Positions 1 through 13,400 of a stretch of 64,000 nucleotides of DNA are shown one piece after another; position 1 is the first letter of the stretch, and every line of letters starts with the position of its first letter. The notes under the pieces are model-generated. The model worked only from the letters and a program-made list of their open reading frames with translations. It had not been told where the DNA came from and did no database searches. The stretch spans positions 50,320,517-50,384,516 of the forward strand of contig OX411543.1 in assembly GCA_948146395.1 (NCBI GenBank). The letters run 5' to 3'. The DNA is from Fragum whitleyi. Its lineage: Eukaryota; Mollusca; Bivalvia; Cardiida; Cardiidae. The translations under genes were made by a program, and so were the position numbers.

Positions 1-168
1 AGGTCAGTATTAAGATATGATATGAACAAATGGTCTCTAGTTGCTTCCCTTATCCTCTGAAAAGGCAGACCATCTCTTATATGAAATTTAAGTTATTTGC
101 ATAGGGTATGGTTATGGACATAAAAGGAAAAGCAAATCTTCCCTTGCTGTTTGCAACATATTCCTGTC

Positions 169-430
169 TGACTCGTTGGTAAAAAAGTTAGCACACTTGA
201 CTCGTAACCTGGTGGTTGGGGGTTTGAGCCCAACAGGGGGCGGGTAGTGTATTTGGACAGGACACTTTAGAGACAGGGCCCCAGTCTACCCAGCAGTAGC
301 AGTTGGTAGCATTGGTAAAAACCCATTGCCTCCTTCTCTAAGTATAGGATAAGATCTGGAATGAGTAAGGACCACGATGGAAATAAGAGTCAATCAACCC
401 TTTTATCGTGTTATCCTGAAGTAAAAAAAA
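169..430 (+). mobile_element. tRNA-derived SINE, diverged copy
   Basis: The head (GACTCGTAACCTGGTGG, then GGTTTGAGCCC as a B box) is followed by a body with GGGTAGTGTATTTGG and GACAGGGCCCCAGTC, and it ends in an A run. The A-box region is degraded. It matches the better copy at 16333-16617 over its full length. The anticodon-loop-like CTCGTAA suggests descent from a Thr tRNA. Confidence 0.85.
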
Positions 431-481
431 CCCAAAAATTAAACCACAGCTTTCGCAGACAGTAAAGGTTAAGATCAACCT

Positions 482-650
482 GCAAAGACATGTTTAAATT
501 TAGCAGGCTAAGGGTTAGGACACCCCACATATTTAAGCTGCAGTTAAGATGTTCAATTTTGCAATTTGCACAGACATGTACAAATTTAGCAGGCTAAGGG
601 TAAGGACACCCCAAATATTTAATGTGCAGTTAAGATGTTCAATTTTGCAG
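482..650 (+). repeat. Two-copy tandem repeat, ~86 bp period
   Basis: AATTTAGCAGGCTAAGGGT and TTAAGATGTTCAATTTTGCA both occur twice, about 86 bp apart, with a few mismatches. Noncoding. Confidence 0.8.
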
Positions 651-1350
651 GCCAGTTAAAATTTTACATAGATTGCAGAGAATTGCAGAGGACTCTATTG
701 GACTTCGCTTTAAATGATTGAACTGTTAGAGTCCCTGACAGACTTCTGATTTAAATTATTGAACCAACAGAGAAGATTGTTGGAGGCCAATCTTCAGGTT
801 GTAACTTAGGTTTGAATATTTCATAGTATTGGTAAAACAAATATTGAGCCTCAAAGCAGAAATAATATTTTGAATGGTCAACAAACTTTTGAATTGAAAT
901 TATTTGCTGATCAATTAAAAAGATCAATTTATATTTAATTGAGGGAACACCAAAAGCTAGCTTGTGGAGCTACAAGTGAAAATATAGCTATTGTTCTTTT
1001 AAAAATTAAAATCTCAATCTATATTACTTGAAAAAAGAACCATTATCTATTTCTTTAATGCCAAAATGAGACAATATGTTAAACTTTATGACAAATTCTC
1101 TTAAAGCTTGTCATTTTGAATGATGACGTCTCTTATTGAACTCTGCTTATATAACATCAGATGCGGTGAAATGAAGGAAAACCAGGTTTAATGATAATTT
1201 CACTGGTTAGACTGTTATTTCTCACTGAAAAGCAATAAAAGATATTTATCTAAACCTAGTCTTTGGATTTCAAACTATACACAGCACCTGCACACCTGCA
1301 GCTGAGTGTCAAAACCTGCTTACATTACTCTTTTTGTATCTTTTCTGCAG

Positions 1351-1419
1351 AATATCTGTTGGAGGAATTGGAAAGAAATCTTTTATCATTCCCAGGATTC
1401 CAACTTTAACAAAGAAAAG
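1351..1419 (+). CDS. AOX/XDH exon a: FAD-domain C-terminal piece
   Basis: First exon of the gene inside the window. It has a TTTTCTGCAG acceptor and a weak GTTTGT donor. It enters with the last base of a codon and leaves with two bases. It reads (R)[20 protein letters not shown], then KK. This matches the VGGIG / YGGM segment before the FAD C-terminal subdomain of XDH and AOX. The split AG|G codon joins it to the next exon as R-P-I-S-N-E. Confidence 0.8.
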
Positions 1420-4400
1420 GTTTGTAAGGCTAATTTATTTATCCTCAGTACATATTCTCCATCTATCAGTCTGTTTCCTCCAATTATGTAGGGATTTGCA
1501 TGAAACTTTCATTTAACCCTTCCTGTTTTACAAATTTTTGACCTGTCCAAATTCAAAGGTTTTGCAGACGAAAATTTAAAGTGGATTTAGTTTGAAAAAT
1601 AACCATTCAGTAGGGTAGAAAATAGTGTGGAAAAAGAAGAAATTGCTTGTCAAAAGCAATTTCTTCTTTTTTCACAATGTTTTCTCAATCATAAAATCAC
1701 AGGCACGTAAAAAGCAGGGATAAAACAGCAAAGGGTTAATGTTCTTCAACATGTTTCCATGTGCAATTTGACATGACTTTGTGATACAGTACTATGCTGT
1801 GTCACTGAAAATGAGCTTTTGTTTGAAAATTTTCCTGTTGAATCCTGTACTGTGGCTCTGGCCCTTAGTTGCTCTTGCACCAGTCAATCACTAAGCATGA
1901 AACTGTTATAACTGCACATAATGTATGTAGCCTGTTATAACTGTTTAATGCTGATTCACCTTCCAGAACACAAATTGCTAGATGTAAGCCAAAATTATTG
2001 TAAAAAGTCTGTCAAATATTACTTGAAAATCACACTCTTCAAGCAATCCTCTCATTTTGATGAAACTTGGCAGGGATATTCATTCCATCTAGCTCTTACA
2101 TAATTGATGAAGTCATTGAAATCTTCCCTTTACTCTGGTGCAATGGAAACCTTAACATGTAATGTGAAATTATGCCATACCTTTAGAAATCTTGTCAAAA
2201 ACTATAGGTTCCAGAGCAGACAGAAAAAAAAAAGAAAAGAAAATGTAGTTATTCATGTTAAATTCTAGGCTTCTTGAGAATTCAAGTTGATTTCTTCGCT
2301 AAAATTCAATCACATTGGCTCAAGTTAACTAAGACGGCATCTTATCCGACATATGTACACAAAAGGTTTTATGACAATTTTTGATTTTAAGAAACACCAT
2401 TAATGAAAAACTTTTGCCATTAATTTATACCAAAAGACCACTTGACTTTGATACAAATAGTTGAACTAGATATTGCAGTGAATTGTCAATTCCTGAAATC
2501 TTGACAACCTTTATGTTTTAAGGTATCTGCAACGTTTTGGGAAGAATGAACTTCAACAGTGTTAACTGAGGTTTCCTTATGATTTTCATTAGGAAACCTC
2601 AGTTAACATTGTGAAAGATCATGTGTTTTGAAATAATTTTGAACTATAACAGTTCCATTACCTCAAATTAATCAAGATGATATATGTTTTTCAGGCCTAT
2701 TTCTAATGAGTTGTTGCATGAAGTTTTAGCATGCTTGAATGAAGAACTCTGTCAAGTGAATGGTAAGGAGGTGGATTCTTACAAACTGTCTGTGATGGGA
2801 ACTTTTTTCTTCAAATTCTTCTGTAGTGTTGTTAAAGCCATGTCACCGGTTGTAAGTACATGTACCTTGTATTTTACAATATATTGAAGAAAAATTTATG
2901 TTATATTATGGAACAGATTTAAACAACTATATTTGCTTGAGAAATACAATAGAATACAGATATATAATTCAATGGGCTTTAGACTTCCACTGAATGCTTG
3001 TAAGATTATCACTTTTGAAATGAGTGATAATGTATGTAGGAAGAAATGGGTATAAAAGTACCTCAGACATTCCATAGAATTCAGTCTTGAAATTTAATAC
3101 AATAAAGTTATAAGATTTTTTCACATTCTATCAACTTTCAACTATCAATAAGTGATCTAAATACAAGATTACAATATCCCATTATGATTTTTACCAAAGG
3201 GTCTCCAAGTGCCCAATTACCTATTTGAGACAATGTAATATATTATAACAGAAGAGCTCTTAATCAAAGTTTAAGAGTCTAGTATGGCTAGCAGGCACAT
3301 TTAATGTGATGGTAGAACGTAATTTTTCTTAAAAAGTGGAATAATAATCTACCTGCTGAATCAGAGTTAATTGTTGTCTATGAGAAGTGCCATTATCATC
3401 TCTAAAAGGAAACAATAATCCTTGCTTTTTGTCATTAATGTACGTAATATTAACGGTCCAAACAATGGACCAAATATATTTTGAGGATAATTAAAAGATT
3501 GTTTTTATTTCAATATTTTCTGGTGCTGCTGAAAAAGTTTAGATCTATCTATATACTTATAATCAATATAAAGACCGCATATAATGCAATGCCATACTTC
3601 ACATAGCTTACACATTTTTTTATTAAGCATCCAAAATTCTTATATCAAAGACTTGTGATGAAAAACCCTTTCAAATGTATAAATAGCTAATGGGAGAGTG
3701 ATGGATTTCTGTCTCAAAGCAGATATTTATTTATTAGTCCTTCAATATTAGCTTTTGACGTCTGTCCGTTTTAGTGATATAAAAATTGTGATGAGTTGAG
3801 ATAGAAATTAATCAAGTTATTTATGCATTTTCCTAGCATTTTTATCTTGTTTGTTCATAGGTTTACAAAAATTTCCATTTCTTTTATAAATTGTTTTATT
3901 CTTTGTTAATTAGGTTATCGTTTAGATTCCCAATAGCTGAAATTATATAACTCCCTACAAGATGATAATACCTAAATATGATTATAAAAACAGGGTCACC
4001 AAGCAGCCACTAAACTAGAAAAGTCTGTACAAGACAGTATACCAATGGAACCTTTACTAGTACAGGGCTCTCAGGTAAGTCTGAGCACTTCTACAAATTC
4101 TTGATAAAGAAGGAGAGGTTAAAGCTATATTCGGGTGATCAATAAATACACAGAAAAACCTATACAGAAATTATTATATTTATGAGAGTTCAATCAAGAA
4201 TTCATATCTTTTGGTTCCAATTCTTTGTAAATGGTATCTGAAACTATTTCAAAGAATAATAGTCAATGAAACACATTTTGCTTACAATTATTCAAGGACA
4301 GGTAGAGCAAGTATATGCACACAGAATTTTCAAACAACTTTAGTTAGTTTGTATTTATATTACATGTAATTTTGTTGATTAATGATTCATTATCTCATTA

Positions 4401-7400
4401 GTAAGCTTTTAATAGGCAATTTTGTTGACCCATTAACTACAATAGGTTCTGAAACTGTAGAAAAAGCATAAAATCAAAAAATTACTGCTGTCAATAAAAG
4501 AAAATGATTGTCGAATCAAAATACTCATTTATAATGACATGACTATTAAACTCATCATTTTTTACCATTTTTGTGTTATGACACTCATAACATTTAGGTT
4601 TCTCTCAAACAACTTGCTCTTTATTACATTATTAACTTAATTACATTTAAAATTTTGAGGGATGACTTATGGTATGGGTCAAAGGGCAGGGCCAGAGATC
4701 CATCAATTAATTGGGGTATGGAAATTTCAAAGGAGCCTGTGTGTGACATTTCCAACAATTTCAAATATGCCCAAAGCAAAGACTCTTGCTAGTCTGTGCA
4801 TTCGCACAGCCTGACCAGAGTCTTTACTTTGCACTCAGTAGCTAGTTAAGGCCTCAAAGTATTTGTACACCATCAGGTAACATTACATTTACAGTTTGTA
4901 CTTGTCTGGACCTCTTAATGTTTGCATCTCACGCATCTGTCAAATTGTTGGAAATGTCACACACAGGCTCAAATATTACTTTTCTGCACTTATCTCTTGA
5001 CAAGTAAAAGATTATTTACTACTTGTCCCAGATCTAAATGAAATGTCCGCAAAAAAAGTGAATAGATAAATTTTTAGGAAACCATTATAATGCTTGATGC
5101 CAGCTTTTACCTAATTAAAAACAAAATTTGTACCCTTTGACATCAGGATAATTGATCTCTAAGGTCTACTTAGTAACATTCCAAATTTTCCCTGTATTTA
5201 CTTTTCCACAGATGAGTGGCCTAGAAAATATACTTCGATTTCAGCCAAACTAAACACAAATGTTTCTTGGGTGAAACTCAACAACTTGTTAAATTCTGAA
5301 TGGCCCTCAAAATAGGGCAGGTGGCCATGCTTTTTTTTACCCTATACTCTTTCAATATCTTCCAGTGGGTCAGTTTCAAATTAGCCTGTTTTTGAAGTTT
5401 TTGATCCAGACCAAATATTGGTATGGTAGCTCAGGGCTTAGTTTAACCCTTGAATCTTTAAACATCCTCAGAAACAAATGGGTGAATTTCAACCAAAGGG
5501 TTCTCTTCAAAATTGGTTTGAGAAATGTTGATTGGCCCTAAAATTTGGCAATTGCAGAGTGGGGCAGATTTGAACCCAAAATCTTGAAACATCTTTTGCT
5601 CAGAAAACAATTGTTGGATTTCAAGCAAGTATGACAGAAATTATTTTTAGGTTGGTCCATCTCAAAACTTTTTTTGTGAATTTATGATTGACCCCATAAT
5701 GCAGGTGTTGTAGGGTACCCTGTCTTATTTTGACCCTGAAATCCTTTAAAATATCAGCAACCAAATATGGATGTAGCAGGATCACCAAGGACTCGCTTAC
5801 CTAGATAAGACTCTACAATAAAGCGTACCACTAGAATCCTCTACCAGCACTGAAATTGTGATCCTTGTACAAGTTTATGATATCTGTATTTAAAATGATA
5901 CCTCAGGACCACCAAGGACTCACTAACCTAGATGGATCTGTACTAGATAATATTCCACTAGATCCCTCTACCAGCATTGAAGTTGTGACCCTTGTACAAG
6001 TTTATGATCTCTGTATTTTCAATGTTACTTTAGGACCATCAAGGCTTCACTACTCTAGATGAATGTGTACTAGATAGTATTCCCCTAGAACCTTCTACTA
6101 GCACTCAAGTTTATGATCTCCTTATTTTCATTATTAATTCAGGATCACCAAGGACTCACTACTCTAGATGAATCTGTACTAGCTAGTATTCCCCTAGAAC
6201 CTTCTACCAGCACGCAAGTTTTTGATCCTTGTACAAGTTTATGATCTCTGTATTTCCAATGTTACTTTAGGACCACCAAGGACTCACTACTCTAGATGGA
6301 TCTGTACTAGATAGTATTCCCCTTGAACCCTATGCAAGCACTCAATGAAATGATCCTTGTACAAGTTTATGATTTCTGCATTTTAAATTTTACTTTAGGA
6401 TCACCAAGGACTCACTACTCTAGATAAATCTGTACTAGATAGTATTCCACTAGAACCTTCTACCAGCACACAAGTTTATGATCCTTGTACAAGTTTATGA
6501 TCTCTGCATTTTCAATTTTACTTTAGGATCACCAAGGACTCCCTAAGATAGATGAATCTGTACTAGAAAGTATTCCTCTTCAAACCCTCTGCTAGCACTC
6601 AATGTAATGATCCTTGTACAAGTTTATGATCTCTGCATTTTCAATTTTACTTTAGGATCACCAAGGCTTCAATACTCTAGATGAATCTGTACTAGATAGT
6701 ATTCCACTAGAACCTTCTACAAGCACTCAAGTTTATGATCCTTGTACAGAACCAGACCAGAGTGAGAATGATTCAGTTGGCAGACCTGTTCCAAGTGTTT
6801 CATCTGAGGCAATTGTGTCTGGAGATGCAATTTATGCTGATGATACACCAAAAGTGGAGGGTATGGATTAATTGTATTTTGTTCTGGATTTTCACCTCAT
6901 GCAAATGATCAGATTTTAAAATATTATGTATTTTCCATAGCAACAAAAAAAAGAAGTTTTGTAAATCTTCGCTACAAAAACTTCAACTTCATGCATCCCA
7001 ATTACTGTTTCTTTTTTACCTCAAATTTTAAGAGTTGTTTTAAATCTCCAAGAAACACATTCTCTCACTTTTTCAGGAGAACTCTTCCTGTCACTAGTCC
7101 TCAGTACCAAAGCTCATGCCAAGATAATAAGTGTAGATCCCACTGAAGCTCTTGAAATGGAGGGAGTAAAAGACTATGTTGATCACACAGATGTTCCTGG
7201 AAAGAACTTATATGGATTACTGTATCCTGATGAAGAAATATTTGCAACAAAAGAGGTGGGGTTTTCTTTGGCAGGATGATATTCATATTACATGAAATAT
7301 TTTAATTTTATCTTGAACAATGATGGTTATTTTTTTTCTCTCCTAGAATAACATGATAAAGGGACAAACTTTTACTTCAATGCTGATCCTAAAACATGCC

Positions 7401-10400
7401 AGACCCCACTATGCGCTAGAGAGAGATATATAATAGATTCTAACCATTGCTATCCAATATTATCTTATAACTATACAAATATCCGTGTGATAAAAACCCA
7501 TATAATATTATTTATATCGCATACTTATTTTTAGCTCCACTGGCTGAAAGCCACTGAAAGCCATGGCGTTGTGTCGATCGTGCGTCTGTCCGTCCGTCTG
7601 TCTGTGCATGCGTGCGTCCGGTCGTAAACTTTTCTTTAAAAATCTTCTCCTCAGAAACTACTGGATGGATTTCAACCAAACTTCACAGGAATGATCCTTG
7701 GGTGACCCTCTTTCAAAGTTGTTCAAGAAATTTTGATCCAATGAAAAACATGGATTTAATGGGCGTGGCTAATTTCCAAATATGGTAAAAAGTGAGTTTT
7801 CTCAGATTCTAATCAATGGATACCAATTAAATTTTACATGAATGATCCTTGGGTGACCCTTTATCAGTTTCCAAAAAAAATCATTGTGATCGGATGGAAA
7901 ATATGCATTTTATGGGCGGAGGTCATTTCTCTTTATGTTATATAGTGGAAACTTTGAAAATCATTTTCTCAGAATGTAAATGATGGATATCAACCAAATT
8001 TCACTGGAATGATCCTTGAGTGACTCTTTATCAGTCTACAAAAAATCATTGTGATTGGATGAAAAATATGCATTTTATGGGCGGAGGTCATTTCTCTATA
8101 TGTTATATAGTGGAAACTTTGAAAATCATTTTCTCAGAATATAACTGATTGATATCAATCAAATTTCACTGGAATGATCCTTGAGTGACCCTTTATCATT
8201 ATACCAAAAGTTATTTTGATTGGATGAAAAATATGCATTTTATTGGCAGAGGTCATTTCTCTATATGTTATATAGTGGAAACTTTGAAAATCATTTTCTC
8301 AGAATCTGATTTTTGGATATCAACCAAATTTCACTGGAATGATCTTTGAGTGACCCTTTATCAGTGTACCAAATTATTTTGATTGGATGAAAAATATACA
8401 TTTTATTGGTTGAGGTCAATTCTCAATATGTTAAATAGTGGAAACTATGAAAAACATTTTCTCAGAATGTAACTGATGGATATAAATCAAACATTTTTGG
8501 TATGCTCTTTGGGTGACCCATTATCATGCAGCCAAAAATTATTTTGATTTGATGAAAAATATGTCTTTTAATAGCAGAGGTCATTTCTCTATCTGTTATA
8601 TAGTTGAAACTTTGAAAATCTTTTTCAACATCAGTAGAACCCCAAATATCTGAAAATCTAGTCAAAACTAAGATTTGCTTTTACAAGAATTTCAAGCCTG
8701 TGGAGCGACTCAAGCCATTTATGGCTTTCTAGTTAGAACAATGATAGCTTGCGGTTATTTTTTGAAACTTGCATTTCGGCTTTCGGATAAACGGCATCTC
8801 TGCCTGTAAAGTATCCTACCCAAAGAAAAAGCCTGCCTCTGATCACTAGTCAAACATGCTTACATTTTGAAGTATGAGCCTGATGAATGTTTATTAATGT
8901 TGTGTACTAGAAAGATACATAAAGAGGATATTGAATAAGTGGTAATGTATTATGGAGTATTAAAACAATCTACAGACAAAAATGAGCACTTGTCACTGAC
9001 ATAACAAGTGATAAAGGAGTTAAAATTATGTATCAGAACAACTTTTGTTACTAATTTTAGGTTACTCTGATTTATATAGTGAATTTAGATCATTTAAACA
9101 TCTCATTGCAGGTGATCTGTGTTGGACAGGTGATAGGAGGTATAGTAGCAGAGAGTAGAGAAGTTGCTAACAAAGCCGTGAAGAAGGTCAAGGTACTATA
9201 TGACGATTTTGAGGCTATATTGACCATTGAGGTAATCTTCTGTCTGGTCATTTGACATGTTAGGACTTTTTTATTATTTTGGTCAAGCAGTTTCAAGGCC
9301 AAGGTAACATTTCAATTTTGTCAAAAATACTTTTCCTTACTTTATAATCATTAAACTTGGGATCAAGAAAAATGTTTTTGGGTTACTTGGGTAAGGTCAC
9401 ATTCTTACTTTGTTAGAAGGTCACTATTGAACTGTATCTGAAAATGGTCCCCATGCATTTACTTAACAACCAATTTACCTTGTACCTAGTTTTTTACAGT
9501 TGTTTCCAATGACCAAAGGAATTGCCCTATTCAGGTTGGGTAACACAAAGGTCAAGGTCAAAATTTAATTTAATAAGTAATTATTTCAGTGCTCTGTCTC
9601 AAGTTCTGCGAATTGCACGTGTGTGTCTTGGCAGAGTTTGAAGTTAAAAAATGTAACATCGAATAAAACAATTTATAATTTCAAAACTCTAATGGCTCTT
9701 TCTCTTGAATGAAAACTATTCTGAGATAATGGCATTATTTGAAATATCCTTCTACAAATAAAGAGAACTTAATTTTTAAAGGAATCTTATTCAGATTTTC
9801 ATGTGAAATATTTCATCAGTATCTGGTTCAAGTTAGTTTTAAAAATTGGTTGTCTTGTTTATCCTAGGATGCTATTAAAGCTGGATCTTACCTTGGAGAA
9901 CCCATAAAGCTGGTGGATGGTGATTTAGAACAAGGGTTTAAGGAGTCAGACTGTGTTATTGAAGGGGAGATGAGGAGTGGTGCACAAGAACATTTCTATA
10001 TGGAACCTACAAATGTTATAGCTTATCCTAAAGAGAATAATGAGATGGAACTACTGGGGCCATCACAGAGTCTAGATTTGTTTCAGGTTTGGAATGTTCT
10101 TCAAAGCCTTGATATGCTTAACCTTCTGTAACTAAAACAACTCAGTTAATCACTTTCCTTGTAAGGGCCATTTATAATTGGAATATTCTACTAGACAAAA
10201 TTGTTGATTGTGTAAAGATATTCAAAACCAAAATTTGACAAACATGGTATTCAAAAGCCGCTCAATACAAGAATGCTGTCTAGGAGGAGCTTACAAACCA
10301 GAATAGCTTTCATCAATCAAAAGAGCAATGGTAACATGCTCAACCAGAAATGTTACAGCTTTGGTAGAAGGTAATGGCAAAGATCAGCCTGCACATAGGT

Positions 10401-13400
10401 GAAGACTGATATTAGTCTCTGTCATCTGACGTTACTTTTTAAATCAGAAAGGTTTAAAAATTTGATTGTTAAAGTAAATACTGACTCAAGATTGTACCAT
10501 TTATTCCTTTCAGACATTTGATTTGATGTTTTGTTAAATTTTTTTTTATTCAGAAAGAGTTTAACAAATGAAAATTTGAATACAATACATCATCCATGAA
10601 TTTTTACTCTTTTTTGGTTGAATATTAATGAAAAAACAACAACAAGGTATTGTGATCACCATAGCCTCATTGGTGTTGTTGGCATTGGCATAACAAACTT
10701 TAACTTTGGTCATGATTATCTCTGTTGTGATTGAAGATATCTTCATTAAATTTGACATGACATTGTGTGTTCACCATCACAAGAGCTGTCCAGACTTTCA
10801 GTGGGGGATAACACTGAAAGCACTTTTGTAAGAATAACGCCGCTTTTTTACTTAGAATTTCTTCATTATGCAGCACCTTTAGCCAAGCATTGGGTCCTGT
10901 GGGCAGTGATCTTGTTTTATATAATATGCAAATTCTTTAATTGATAGATTAAGTGCATAACATTTTAGGCTCACATGAGCACAAGGTACCCAAGATGAGC
11001 TATTTGATGGTGTCCATTGATAAATCCTTAAGTCTATCCATCCTCTGTTATAAAGACTCTTCCTCACCTCAACTAAAAATAGGTTTTCAACCAATGATCC
11101 ATAGGCCAAGCACTATCAAAATAGTTCATACAATTAGAATTCCCAAGATCTCTGGTTATCTTTGCAACTAAGTTCAAAAGTTAAAAAATCTTCTCCTTCT
11201 AAATTGTAATGCCTAGAGCCTTGATTTTGAAATATGATGTTTCCTAATGGTCCTGTACCAGAATGCTTCAAGTTGTTGCTGCATCATGGTACAGATCCTT
11301 ATGTTCTTGGGACCTAAATATTACATAGTAATCAAGACAAAAATCGTGAAAAAATTCTTCTGTCCACCGTCCCTCCATCTGTCTGTTGTTCCCTCCAGAA
11401 TGTTTCTTGTCACCTGACCTTGTGCTTATTATCCAAGATTGGTTATAGTCTGCTGAAAAATTACTTGGAAGTACATTTTGTGACTTTGGCACTCTTGTTT
11501 TTTTCTTTTTGTAGAAAACGGTCGCAGATACTCTTCGTATACCTATACATAAAGTAACATTCAAGATGCGAAGAATAGGTATTTGGGTTTGTTGTTTTAT
11601 ATGAATCTTAATATTAAAAAATAATGAAGAATCTTAAGTCAACCATCATGTACATTCAAACTCACTTTTAAATGGTATTTTAAGAGAATAAAGTCCCTTT
11701 GATAAAAAATTTTGTCTGATATGTTTCTTAGCAACTTTTGGATTTGAATGAAGCTTCACAGAAAGATGTGATATCATTTCTTAAAGCACATTATAGATCT
11801 TTTTCATGAGCTCATTTCTGACATAAAAATCTCAGAATTAAAAAAAATCAGTACTTTTTTCTAACACTGTCAAAGGTTTGTGTATATTGATATCTACTGA
11901 GCCTTTTCTTAAGTCTGTCTATATAGCTGTGTTTGTTTGCATACCTTGTAAATACAACTTCTACATCTATGGAGGGATTTTGTTGAATTTTTCACAGAAT
12001 GATCACAGGTACCTCAACAGGGTAAGGGTCTATTCAAATTCTGCTAAAATTTTTGTATTAACACAACTCCTTTATTTATGAATGGATCTTTGGAAAAGTG
12101 ACAGGAGTTTAGTGAAATTCTTTGTAAGAGATGAAGAGAGTATTAAATTTTGTTGATTTTATAGAGGTATTTAACTAAAATCCTAATAACTCTATAGATA
12201 CTCAAAGTAAATTCATACTGAAGTGTTAGGTTTTGAGTTTCACACCTTCATAAAATCAACAAATATTCTCTTCATATTTTATCATTTAATGTTCATGAAG
12301 CAAAATTGTAAGATTCATCAATAATGAAAGCAATTTCTTTCAGGACTACTTTTTGTGGAAGCTTACAATATAGCTGCATACTCAAAATTATTTTCAGTGA
12401 GAAATAAAACCAATTTTCCAGCCAACTATAATGCAGAGACATTGGTGGAATAGACTTAAATCAAATTATGTCATTTTGTCATGGGAAAAATTCACGTCAA
12501 ATTTCTATTTTACTTTTCTATACCTCCTGAAAAAGTTGGATCAGCATGACAAGGATTAAGCTGTGTAAATTTCAGGAGGATCATTTGGGGGTAAAGGCAG
12601 AATGGGACTGATAGCTCTGCCAGCAGCAGTTGCAGCCAAAAAGTAAGTGCAGTTTTTATCTTATAACTATACAAATATTTGTGTGATAACATCCCATATG
12701 ATATATTTTTATGATATCACATAGTTATTTTCAGAATAATGATATGATGTGGTGATTTTTAGAAACTTGCATTTCAGTTAGAAACATCGATGAAAAAAAG
12801 ACAAATAGAGGTTATAAGATAAATATAATACATACTTAGTGTATTGTATGTAAAAATATCTAACTCGGTTGTAAGAATTGATAATTGTCTTGGCAGAGCC
12901 TCGACAATAATCAATTCTCCCAACCTCGTTAGATATTTTTTCTTATACAAAACACTAAGTATGCATTATATATTTATCTTTATGGGCCTTTATCATGATG
13001 AACCCAAAATATTCCAGTTTTAGCAGGATTTTTAGACAAGTGTAATGTGCATATTATGTGCAGTGTTTTCTTATTTATAGAACAAAGATCAAATAGGGGT
13101 ATTATATTTATGCCCAATTTTTAAGGCTAACAATAGTATACTCTTCAAAAAAAGTTCTTTGACACTGATTAAATATACGATTTTTCTGAGTTCATGTAAA
13201 AACTTAAATAAATTTTTATTGATTTGTAAACAGTAATTAGGATGTAAGAATATCACATGTAATTGGGATAAATTACTTGACAACGTTTCTCGAATGAGAC
13301 ACCAACGTCAAATAAAGTAAAATCTGAATTCTCATTCAGCACATGCAGTTCCAGATTAACTGAACAGTCCTTATAGCTCTCCATTGTGTTGTGGATGAAA

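Noticed and set aside
1..1350. Search for the preceding AOX/XDH exon
   Set aside because: No sequence resembling the exon before VGGIG was found. The stretch holds a SINE and a tandem repeat only.
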